From Planctomycetaceae bacterium (GTDB lineage: Bacteria; Planctomycetota; Planctomycetia; Planctomycetales; Planctomycetaceae), in contig JAWKUA010000010.1 of the NCBI GenBank assembly GCA_041398785.1, forward strand, positions 1 to 64,000: a stretch of DNA of 64,000 nt. The letters are read 5' to 3'. Position 1 is the first letter of the stretch, and every line of letters begins with the position of its first letter. The position numbers were made by a program, and so were the translations under genes. The notes beneath the pieces were generated by a model. The model had not been told where the DNA came from. It ran no database searches and was given only the letters and a program-made list of their open reading frames with translations. Of this stretch, positions 1 to 7,441 are shown one piece after another.

Positions 1-168
1 GACGGCAATGACGACGAGGACTTCAGTCAGTGAAAATCCGTCTCTGGCAGAACGCTTGATATCCGATGCCGGTGATTCGCAGGGCCATGACGGCGCGCCG
101 CGGGTTGTTTTTCGTCTGCGGCAAACGGAGCGAGAGGATGAAACGGATCTTCTCGTGCTTTTAGTCAT
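1..168 (-). CDS. Prepilin-type (type II pseudopilin) protein, N-terminal part, runs off the window
   Basis: Only the first 56 codons are inside the window; the frame is open to base 1. After a long basic leader comes the motif GFSLTEVLVVIAV, the classic prepilin peptidase site: cleavage after Gly, methylated Phe, Glu at +5, then a hydrophobic helix. Proteins of this class are processed by a prepilin peptidase and form type II pseudopili or related fibres; planctomycetes carry many, often with a DUF1559 domain, but that part lies outside. The leader of about 44 residues is long, so a later start cannot be excluded. The ATG at 168 lies inside the end of the upstream GYF gene (8-bp overlap), which suggests translational coupling. 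The class call is firm; the specific family is unknown. Confidence 0.75.
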   Translation of the reverse strand, partial: MTKSTRRSVSSSRSVCRRRKTTRGAPSWPCESPASDIKRSARDGFSLTEVLVVIAV

Positions 169-928
169 CTGCGATTGCTTCCAGGCCGCGGGCTGCGGCG
201 AATCCTGCTGCTCCGGCAAGCAGCATGGAATTGACGGTAAGGAAGAAGAACTGTCCCGCCGAGCACTTGCCGAACAGAGGAAAGTTTCGCATCCCGGAAG
301 TGAGCTGGCTTTCGTCGGGATGACGCTGAGCTTCCGTCTCAGACCACTTCAACAGTCCGAACGCGGCAACATTCGCGGCAAGAAGGACGGAAAGGATTCT
401 GAGGAGCAGCCATTGGTTCGCACCGGAAAAAGCACGTTCAATCCAGTCGAAAAATCTCGTTCGGCGGAGCCTCGACGAAACCCTGTGATCAATGCTTTCG
501 AGCGTTTCTGCTGCCACTGCCGCGACCATCGAATCCGGATGCTTCGGGTGATCAGTAGAGTCGGATTCCGAATCTGATTCCGTTAAGCTTTCTGCAGAAC
601 CGTGTTCGTGAGGGCAGGCCTGGACATGCGGTTGCCGAGTTGTCTCCGGTTCCATCGCGCGACTGTCAGCCCACCTGTCGAGCACTTCGGAGGGACACGC
701 ACGATCCGGGTGGCTGCCGGACCGTTCAGCCGTCCATGCTTCAACGACGTCCGCAAGTCCCGCCATGTGGAATAATCCAGGGACTTCAATGGCGTGCTTC
801 CAGTCGCGATCCTCATCCGTTCGGACTTTGTCATCAGGACCAAGCTCACCGCCCGCGACGAGCAGCACCAGCTCCCGAAACGACACTGGTCCACACTCCA
901 GGCCCGAATGTCGATAACGATACGTCAT
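161..928 (-). CDS. GYF-domain membrane protein
   Basis: 255 residues. I start it at the ATG at 928 because the recognisable domain begins there; the frame is open for another 33 codons upstream but that part looks non-coding. Residues 1-60 match the bacterial GYF_2 domain (start MTYRYRHSGLECGPVSF, then a WKHAIEVPGLF-like end), a small adaptor fold thought to bind proline-rich peptides. A polar, Glu/Ser-rich linker follows. The C-terminal third holds two hydrophobic segments (around WLLLRILSVLLAANVAAF and FFFLTVNSMLLAGAAGF), so the protein is probably anchored in the inner membrane with the GYF domain in the cytoplasm. It overlaps the prepilin gene downstream by 8 bp, so the two are probably expressed together. 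Function unknown. Confidence 0.72.
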   Translation of the reverse strand: MTYRYRHSGLECGPVSFRELVLLVAGGELGPDDKVRTDEDRDWKHAIEVPGLFHMAGLADVVEAWTAERSGSHPDRACPSEVLDRWADSRAMEPETTRQPHVQACPHEHGSAESLTESDSESDSTDHPKHPDSMVAAVAAETLESIDHRVSSRLRRTRFFDWIERAFSGANQWLLLRILSVLLAANVAAFGLLKWSETEAQRHPDESQLTSGMRNFPLFGKCSAGQFFFLTVNSMLLAGAAGFAAARGLEAIADD

Positions 929-1211
929 CTTCGATAACCCCCGCCATGCCTGCACGTGCGTTGTATGACGGTCTTTTGAACTGAAGCATGACCGACCGTG
1001 AAGCAGCAATCCGCGAATGACATACATCGTAGTCGGGAAGCTGCGATTCTACAAAGTTTCCTGAGCGGAACGCTCCATTGGCACCTCCGGCGCGGCCTGA
1101 CGCCTGTCTCCCAAGTCACATCGATCCGTAATCAGCCGCAAGAGCAGCACGATGAATAGCTGCCCGTTCGCGAGCACGCAGCGCAGGCGGTGTGCTTCGG
1201 GGTAGTCACGA

Positions 1212-1592
1212 TCAGATTCGCACCCTCACAGCGCTGACGATCCGCTTGCGCAGAACTTCCTCGGCTTCCATCGCCAGGAAGTTGCGGTAGTACATCGACG
1301 TCGGCTTCATGAACGTTTCAGACAATCCCATCACCGGCACTTCGACAGGAAAGCCGCCTGCCTGCCACACGCCGCGTTTGATGTCGTCGGCTCGCTGGCG
1401 GAAGTGAGCGTGGCAACTGATGAGGTCGTTCCACGTGTTCAGGATGCCGATCACCGGCTTACCTGCGAATTCCTCAGTATCAAACCCGGATTGCTTCTGG
1501 CGGGATCGATGCCCAAACGAACGCAGGTCATCCGGCCCCAGATAACGATAACTGCGAAGCTGCTGGGGAGTGCGGCTGGTGCGTGAGTGCAT
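1212..1592 (-). pseudogene. Truncated IlvD/Edd-family dehydratase (5' fragment)
   Basis: The 126-codon frame matches only the beginning of the IlvD/Edd dehydratase family (dihydroxy-acid or sugar-acid dehydratases, normally about 570-600 residues). Visible family stretches are GPDDLRSFGHRSR, GKPVIGILNTWND, HFRQRADDIKRGVWQAGG and FPVEVPVMGLSETFMKPTSM. The typical sugar-acid-dehydratase wording (SFGHRSR, GGFPVEVPVM) suggests an L-arabonate dehydratase-like parent. Homology stops after EAEEVLR, just before the cysteine-bearing Fe-S motif (GGCDKT), and the frame ends 12 codons later. No continuation is visible in any frame downstream, where the GYF gene lies. The fragment lacks the cluster ligands and cannot be an active enzyme; a deletion or rearrangement is the simplest reading. 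Confidence 0.75.
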
Positions 1593-2131
1593 GGAACGAA
1601 GATGCCTTCAGTTGAGAAGAATGCAATTCGACGCATGCTAGCAACGACAATGAATGACCGCGATTTCCTGCCCGGAAGCTCAGCAAATTCCGTGCAGAAA
1701 GTCCCAGCCCTGTCCGCCGGTCGCCGGCACAAAGAAGCACCGCCAGAGCGCTTAATCGACAGCCCCCTGGCAGCTCGGCAGTTTCCGAAGGACCGCAAAT
1801 GTGCCGCGGCCGAAGCGTTGATTTTCAAAAATCCGCCGAATTTCGCGCCATACGCCGCTGACGCTGCACACCTGAGAGTGTGATTCGTCGAAACGACGGC
1901 TTTTCCACCTCCCAATCCGTGTGAGCAAGGAATCCCCGATGATCGACGACAGCAGTCAGGTTATCCGACACGGGCAGGATGATGGCGACCCGGATCGTAT
2001 TGAACCCAGGCGTGAGGGGGCCGCTGACGGAATGATTCTGCGACATCTTTCCATGTTTCTACGCGGGCGCGATCAGGCTAAGATAGCATTCGATCCCGGC
2101 CAACTTTTCGATCGCTGACCAGCAGTTTCAA
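1593..2131. other. Intergenic region, no gene recognised
   Basis: 539 bases between the dehydratase fragment and the ATPase gene. Short open frames exist on both strands (for example 1587-1883 plus and 1825-2046 minus), but their translations look like no protein family and their composition resembles shadow frames. I see no clear promoter or terminator. Confidence 0.4.
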
Positions 2132-3442
2132 ATGCCTCACCCTGACCCAATCACACGATTCGTACAGATTTGTGACCCGAATGAAGCCCTGTCTCCAACC
2201 GATCAAAGGTTTGTCGATTTTTCTGAGGCACGCGGCACAGACGTGGTCCGGGTCATCGAACGCCAGTTGAGGAGAGCGGGCGAGAAACCCGAGCGGTTGC
2301 TGTTTGCCGGGCACCTTGGCATCGGTAAGAGCAGTCTTCTGAAACGGCTGCAGGCCAGACTTGAGAAGGAGTCCGATTCCAGCGGACGCTTTGTCGTCGT
2401 CTGGGTTGATACGACGAAGCAGCTGGATCCGAACGATCTCGACTTTCCGGATCTGCTGGTTTTGATTGCGGCCGAGGCACAGCGCACTCTGAAGGCGGCC
2501 AAACTTCCGGGTTTCACTGAACCGTCGATCCGTCTGAAGAACCTTTGGGACTCCTGCCGCGAACTGTTCGGCAGCAAGGTCAGACTGACACAGGCGGATA
2601 TCGATGTTCCGTTTGGTGTGCTGACACTGGAGCTGCGGAACCAGCCGAACGCACGGGCGAAGCTTCGGGAAGCGATCGAAAACGTTGCGACCGAATTGCT
2701 CTTCGCGTTCAATGAACTGCTACGAGATGCGAGCGCTGCGATCAGGAATTCAGGCGGCGGCGGTCTCGTTCTGATTGTGGACGGCTTGGAAAAAATGAGT
2801 CGCCGCGAAATTGCGGACGGTCTGAATTCGCACGACAGGTTGTTCATTCACCGCAGCGCCCAGCTCGCAAGCGTTGAGGCGAACGTCATCTACACCGTGC
2901 CAATTTCGCTGTACTACTCGCCGCAATGCACGGTGCTGGAGCAGGCGTTTGGGGAGTTCAATGCACCTGTCCCGATGATCAAAGTGCGGTCTGACCGGAC
3001 GGCCAACGTCGCGCCTGATTCGCTGGGGATGCAAAAACTCTGGGAGATGATTGATCTGCGCTGCAAGGCGACCGATGTTGCGATCACGGACGTCTTTTCC
3101 GACGACGCGGTTTGGCAGTATCTGTGTAAGATGAGCGGCGGGCATCCCCGACACCTGTTGATGCTGCTGCGAACCGCCGCGAATCAGCTTGACGAGCTGC
3201 CGATCACGATGGACGCAGCGCAGCAATCCGTTCGTACCTACGCCAACAGCCTGCTGCGTGAGATCCCCGACGATTTCTGGACCGCGCTGCGGAAATTTGA
3301 CGAGCCGCGGGACGAGATCCCTCGCGACGATATTCATCAGAAGATGCTCTACTTTCTGCACGTCTTCGAGTACCAGAACGGCCGCCCCTGGTACGAAGTT
3401 AATCCCGTAATCCGAACACTGGAACGGTATCGCGATGCTTGA
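2132..3442 (+). CDS. P-loop (AAA/STAND-like) ATPase, partner of the TPR gene
   Basis: 436 residues, starting at ATG 2132. A Walker A loop, GHLGIGKSS, lies at residues 60-68, and a Walker B-like strand, GLVLIVDGLE, at 211-220. Near residue 335, SGGHPRHLLMLL resembles the sensor-2/winged-helix approach of AAA and STAND ATPases that act as switches. No transposase or helicase motif is seen. The stop overlaps the start of the following TPR gene by 8 bp, so the two products are probably made together and may form a complex. ATPase plus TPR pairs of this style are often accessory genes and some are immune-like sensors, but that role is inference only. Intact, without frameshift, unlike its neighbours. 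Confidence 0.7.
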   Translation: MPHPDPITRFVQICDPNEALSPTDQRFVDFSEARGTDVVRVIERQLRRAGEKPERLLFAGHLGIGKSSLLKRLQARLEKESDSSGRFVVVWVDTTKQLDPNDLDFPDLLVLIAAEAQRTLKAAKLPGFTEPSIRLKNLWDSCRELFGSKVRLTQADIDVPFGVLTLELRNQPNARAKLREAIENVATELLFAFNELLRDASAAIRNSGGGGLVLIVDGLEKMSRREIADGLNSHDRLFIHRSAQLASVEANVIYTVPISLYYSPQCTVLEQAFGEFNAPVPMIKVRSDRTANVAPDSLGMQKLWEMIDLRCKATDVAITDVFSDDAVWQYLCKMSGGHPRHLLMLLRTAANQLDELPITMDAAQQSVRTYANSLLREIPDDFWTALRKFDEPRDEIPRDDIHQKMLYFLHVFEYQNGRPWYEVNPVIRTLERYRDA

Positions 3443-5094
3443 AGTTGCCATCGATCCGTTCAACGCGACACACCAACCGCACAACGCGGACGAGACGTTT
3501 CTCGCACTGTCGCGAGCGATTCAGCGGGCTGACGGTTTCACGCTGCTGATTGTTGTCTGCAACGAACCTGTTCAACAATGGGAGCTGCTCCACCAACTGG
3601 ATGCCGTTCTTGCGGAGCCGGCGTTGCGAGTGTCCGTCCCGACCGATTGTGACGATGTGTTGCCGGTCGTTGAGTCGTCACTTCCGAACGACCGGGCGGT
3701 GTCAGCAGTCATTGTGACGGAACTCGCGGCGGGGATTCGTTCCGAGAGTCCGCAGGACGCGAAGCTGCAGGCATTGAATCACCGTCGCGAAGAATGGCGA
3801 GCTCAGGTGCCGTTTCCAGTCGTGTTCTGGATTCCGGAATACCTGTTGCAGCCGCTGGCTTTGCAGGCTCCGGATTTTCTGGACTGGCGCAGCGGGACAT
3901 TCTTGTTTCTCAAGCCGCTCGCTACGGCACGGGATTATCGCACTGGCACGTCCGACCACTCGCCGGAAGTCTGGCGGCTTACGCAGTCCGAGCGTCTGCA
4001 GCGAATGGAGCAACTTCGCGAGTTGCTGGCCGCTCTTTCCGGCCGCTCCGATCACCCGCGTGATCCCGCAGCCATCCGCTGGTTGCTGGAACTGGCTGCG
4101 CATCACCAGCAACTGGGTCAGCTACAGGAATGTGTGGAAATCGCGCGGGACCAGGTTCTGCCGAATGTACCATCTGACGATGCTCGCAACCGCGCGTACG
4201 CCTGCAGCCTGATCGCGGACGTGCTTCAGGCTCGGGGCGAGCTGGACGAGGCACTCCGCATCCGCCGCGAGGAACAACTGCCCGTCTACGAGCGGCTCGG
4301 CGACGTCCGCGCGAAGGCGGTCACGCAGGGGAAGATCGCGGACGTGCTGCAGGCTCGGGGCGAGCTGGACGAGGCCCTCCGCATCCGCCGCGAGGAAGAA
4401 CTGCCCGTCTACGAGCGGCTCGGCGACGTCCGCTCGAAGGCGGTCACGCAGGGGCAGATCGCGGACGTGCTGCAGGCTCGGGGCGAGCTGGACGAGGCCC
4501 TCCGCATCCGCCGCGAGGAACAACTGCCCGTCTACGAGCGGCTCGGCGACGTCCGCGGAAGGCGGTCACGCAGGGGAAGATCGCGGACGTGCTGCAGGCT
4601 CGGGGCGAGCTGGACGAGGCCCTCCGCATCTGCCGCGAGGAAGAACTGCCCGTGTTCGAGCGGCTCGGCGACGTCCGCTCGAAGGCGGTCACGCAGGGGA
4701 TGATCGCGGACGTGCTGCAGGCTCGGGGCGAGCTGGACGAGGCTCTCCGCATCCGCCGCGAGGAAGAACTGCCCGTCTACGAGCGGCTCGGCGACGTCCG
4801 CGAGAAGGCGGTCACGCAGGGGAAGATCGCGGACGTGCTGCAGGCTCGGGGCGAGCTGGAGGAGGCCCTCCGCATCCGCCGCGAGGAACAACTGCCCGTC
4901 TACGAACGGCTCGGCGCGACGCGTGATCTACTGGTCTGCCGCTGGTGGATAGCGACGTACCTGCTCAGCGAAACGCCCCCGGCGACCGGGACGAGGCGGC
5001 GGAACTGCTGCGTCAGGCTCACGCGGCGGCGGAGAAGATGGGCATTCCGGAAGCGGAACGAATCCGCGAAATCCAGAAACGGGAAGGGTTCTGA
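3435..5094 (+). pseudogene. TPR-repeat protein with two single-base frameshifts
   Basis: The N-terminal 220 residues form a globular region with stretches such as FTLLIVVCNEPVQQWELL and FWIPEYLLQPLALQAPDFL. Six near-identical 41-residue TPR-type repeats follow, starting at bases 4212, 4335, 4458, 4580, 4703 and 4826 (consensus start IADVLQARGELDEALRIRRE). Spacing is 123 bases except 4458 to 4580, which is 122: one base is missing near 4559 (gtccgcggaagg against gtccgcgcgaagg in the other copies). A second base is missing near 4965; restoring it gives a C-terminus beginning QRNAPGDRDEAAELL and ending IQKREGF at the TGA 5092-5094. Repaired, the protein would be about 553 residues. The repeats are of the longer, kinesin-light-chain style, suited to protein binding. 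As sequenced, translation in the first frame ends at 4703. Confidence 0.7.
4212..4948 (+). repeat. Tandem 123-bp coding repeats (six copies, the last partial)
   Basis: Direct repeats encode the 41-residue TPR units. Unit starts are 4212, 4335, 4458, 4580, 4703 and 4826. The copies differ at only a few positions, for example cgcgcgaag, cgctcgaag or cgcgagaag at the same place. Such low divergence implies recent amplification or gene conversion and makes unit number and indels prone to change, both in the cell and in assembly. Confidence 0.85.
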
Positions 5095-5096
5095 GG

Positions 5097-5192
5097 TCTC
5101 ACACAAAGGCACGAAGGCACAAAGGAGGGCTGACGGAAATGACAGACTTTCCGTCAGAAAAATCTTCGTGCCTTTGTGCCTTCGTGTGAGAT
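5097..5192. repeat. Long palindromic repeat upstream of the GxxExxY gene
   Basis: Arm 5097-5125 (tctcacacaaaggcacgaag...) pairs with arm 5164-5192 (cttcgtgcctttgtgccttc...) with three mismatches, each a possible G-T pair in RNA. Inside lies a second perfect 10-bp stem, ctgacggaaa (5130-5139) with tttccgtcag (5148-5157). I recall this alternating aaaggcacgaaggcac type as a dispersed repeat in many environmental genomes. It sits between the TPR stop and the GxxExxY start (21 bp before the ATG), so it would be transcribed as a strong hairpin in the leader of that gene. Confidence 0.75.
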
Positions 5193-5213
5193 CCTTTTCC
5201 GAGGAAGTAGCGT

Positions 5214-5592
5214 ATGAACGATGAATTAGAGCGGATTGCCACGGACGTCGTGGATTCAGCGATGCAGCTGCACATCGCACTCGGGCCGGGCTTGCTTGAG
5301 TCGGTTTACACCGTGCTGCTCGAACACAAACTGAAAGAACGTGGCTATCGCGTGGAGCCGCGAGTATCCTGTTCCTGTTGAATTCGAAGGCGTGCGGTTT
5401 GAGGTTGGATTTCGGGCCGACCTCATCATCAACGGCTGTTTCATCGTCGAATTGAAGTCCGTGGAAAAACTCTTTCCGGTCCACGGAAAGCAGTTGCTGA
5501 CGTACCTGAAGCTGACCGGTTGCCGCCTCGGACTATTGATCAACTTCGGCGAAGAACTGCTGAAGAATGGAATCAAGCGCGTGGCGAATTAA
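5214..5592 (+). pseudogene. GxxExxY-family protein with one frameshift
   Basis: Starts at ATG 5214. The first frame gives MNDELERIATDVVDSAM and the signature GPGLLESVY (GxxExxY), but stops at tga 5379-5381. The family continues in the +1 frame with YPVPVEFEGVRFEVGF, IVELKSVEKLFPVHGKQLLT and YLKLTGCRLGLLINF up to 5592. Removing one C from the ccg at 5358-5360 restores a protein of about 125 residues, the normal length. This is a PD-(D/E)XK-fold family of unproven function; the nuclease-like core here is the D in FRADLI and the ELK in VELKSV. It lies between two long palindromes and is flanked on both sides by ends of the TPR gene, which suggests it arrived as a cassette. Function not known. 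Confidence 0.75.
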
Positions 5593-5602
5593 CTGACTTC
5601 GC

Positions 5603-5788
5603 GTGACGGCGGTCACGCCGGGGCAGATCGCCGACGTGCTGCAGGCTCGTGGCGAACGGGACGAGGCGGCGGAGCTGCTGCATCAGGCTCACGCGGCGGC
5701 CGAGCACCCTGGGATTCCCGAAGCCAGTCAGATCCGCTCAATCCAGCAGCGGGACGGGCTGGAAGTGGTGGCCACAGATGCACGCTGA
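5603..5788 (+). pseudogene. Remnant of a TPR gene 3' end
   Basis: The frame reads TAVTPGQIADVLQARGERDEAAELL and continues with a tail like the repaired C-terminus of the TPR gene at 3435-5094 (QAHAAAE, GIPEAS, IRSIQQRDG). It therefore joins the start of one repeat unit directly to the C-terminal tail, with the middle deleted, and runs 10 codons past the place where the other copy stops. A 61-residue protein from the GTG at 5603 is unlikely to be functional. Most probably it is the far edge of a duplicated or interrupted TPR gene left after insertion or recombination. Confidence 0.65.
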
Positions 5789-5860
5789 TAACCGCAGATG
5801 ACCGGGGCGACACGGGACTCGACTCTTTCCTGATCTGTGTTCATCCGTGCGCATCTGTGG
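5772..5860. repeat. Second long palindrome, downstream of the TPR remnant
   Basis: Arm 5772-5799 (ccacagatgcacgctgataa...) pairs with arm 5833-5860 (atctgtgttcatccgtgcgc...) with 22 matches of 28. I recall this ccacagatg-type sequence as another dispersed intergenic repeat that often lies near GxxExxY genes. Here it separates the accessory island from threonine synthase, whose stop is at 5899 on the other strand. It could also act as a terminator for either side, although no T-tract follows. Confidence 0.6.
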
Positions 5861-5898
5861 CACCAGGAAGCGATGCAAAGTCCCAAGGGCTCGATCGA

Positions 5899-7299
5899 CT
5901 ACTCCAGCCCCAGAGCGGCCAGGATGGCGGGTTCGTTGTTGTCGACGACGACTGGTGGGTTGGCGTACGGTGTCACGGTGACTCCGGCGGGGTGCAGTTT
6001 TCTTGCGTGCAGGTCCGGATTGTTGGAGTGATAGGCCACGGTCAGGTCGGGGTCTTTGAGCTGGTGGCCGGTCAGGACACAGGCGACTCGATCACTGGCG
6101 GCGATGGTGCCGTCCTCCCGGAGTTTGCGGAGTCCGGCGATGGTGGCTCCGCTGGCTGGTTCGCAGCCGAAGCCGTTGGCGGCGATCAAAGCGCGGGCGT
6201 CGACGATTTCCTGATCGCTGGCACTGCGAACGACGCCGTCGCAGACACTGATGGCTCGCAGTGCCTTGACCAGATTGACGGGGCGATTGATTTCGATGGC
6301 GGTGGCCAGCGTGCTGGCTCGGCGATCTTCGGCGTCCATTGTGTCATAGAATTGGCCGATGATGTCGCGGTCGGCGTGGCCGGCGTTCCAGTTCAGTTCG
6401 CTGTCGTTGACCAGTTCGTCCAGCGTGCTGGCTCCTTCTGCATTGATGATCGCCAGGCGGGGAATGCGGTCGATCAGGCCGAGTTCCTTCAGTTCCAGAA
6501 ACGCTTTTCCGAAGGCGCTGCAGTTTCCAAGGTTGCCGCCGGGGACAATGACCCAGTCGGGGACTTCCCAGCCGAGCCCTTCGAGGACTCGCAGCATGAT
6601 CGTCTTCTGACCTTCCAGTCGGAACGGATTGACGCTGTTGCACAGATAGATGGGATGCTTTTCGCAGATCTCGCGGACTCGCGCGAGAGCGTCGTCGAAG
6701 TCGCCGCGGATCTGCAGCGTCTTTGCTCCGTAGTCCAGCGCCTGCGACAGTTTGCCGTAGGCGATCTTGCCGCTGCCGACGAAGACAACGCACTGAAAGT
6801 GGCCGGAGACTCCGGCATAGATCGCCAGCGACGCACTGGTGTTGCCTGTGGAGGCACAGGCCGTCATCTTGGCTCCGACCATGCGTGCGTGAGTCGACGC
6901 GGCGGTCATACCGTTGTCTTTGAAGCTGCCGGACGGGTTCAGGCCTTCGTACTGCAGGAACAGCGTTCCGGGGTTCATGCCGACGATTGAGCCCAGCCGG
7001 TCGTTTCGCTGCAGGATCGTCTGCCCTTCGCCGATGGTGACGATCTGCGATTCGGGTGCGAAGCCGAGCAGTTCGCGAAACCGCCAGACGCCGCTGAAGT
7101 CGAGCGGATTCAGTCGCGTCGACCAGCGGCTTTGGAATTCCGACAGCGACGCGGGGACGGGAATACGGTCCCAGTCGTAGCGAGCATCGAGCAGACTTCC
7201 GCAGGCAGGACAGGACGTCAGCACCTGGCCGATGTCGTAGGTGGCCAGGCAAGCGGGATGGATGCACTGCTGGAAAGCGTGTGGTGCGGCGGCGTTCAA
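5899..7299 (-). CDS. thrC: Threonine synthase
   Basis: 466 residues; converts O-phospho-L-homoserine to L-threonine with pyridoxal phosphate, the last step of threonine synthesis in the cytoplasm. The PLP lysine is K127 in NPSGSFKDNG. The phosphate-binding loop is PGGNLGN, and ASTGNTSASLAIYAG is the typical second motif. The N-terminus carries two cysteine pairs (C12, C17, C30, C33) resembling the zinc-ribbon-like extension of long bacterial threonine synthases. The only usable start in this frame is TTG 7299, because a stop codon lies two codons upstream and no ATG or GTG precedes the homology; the start is the weakest part of the call. It stands alone, with the citrate-synthase-like gene upstream on the same strand about 140 bases away. 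Confidence 0.92.
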   Translation of the reverse strand: MNAAAPHAFQQCIHPACLATYDIGQVLTSCPACGSLLDARYDWDRIPVPASLSEFQSRWSTRLNPLDFSGVWRFRELLGFAPESQIVTIGEGQTILQRNDRLGSIVGMNPGTLFLQYEGLNPSGSFKDNGMTAASTHARMVGAKMTACASTGNTSASLAIYAGVSGHFQCVVFVGSGKIAYGKLSQALDYGAKTLQIRGDFDDALARVREICEKHPIYLCNSVNPFRLEGQKTIMLRVLEGLGWEVPDWVIVPGGNLGNCSAFGKAFLELKELGLIDRIPRLAIINAEGASTLDELVNDSELNWNAGHADRDIIGQFYDTMDAEDRRASTLATAIEINRPVNLVKALRAISVCDGVVRSASDQEIVDARALIAANGFGCEPASGATIAGLRKLREDGTIAASDRVACVLTGHQLKDPDLTVAYHSNNPDLHARKLHPAGVTVTPYANPPVVVDNNEPAILAALGLE

Positions 7300-7441
7300 T
7301 GCTCAGTGTTCAAAGTTAAGGGTTTGAATGAATAAATGGTCGCACTTCCGCGGCAGCCAGTCGGTCGGTCTTTCGCCTGCTGCTTACTGCCACCTGTCTA
7401 TGGCGTCTCGACTCTGGCCTCTCGCCTCCTGCCGCGGCCGC

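Noticed and set aside
1587..2118. Short plus-strand frames between the dehydratase fragment and the ATPase
   Set aside because: No family, no Shine-Dalgarno.
4212..4948. CRISPR-like array
   Set aside because: Repeats are 123 bp, contiguous and coding, with no spacers.
5899..6990. 377-codon plus-strand frame within thrC
   Set aside because: Antisense to a clear threonine synthase.
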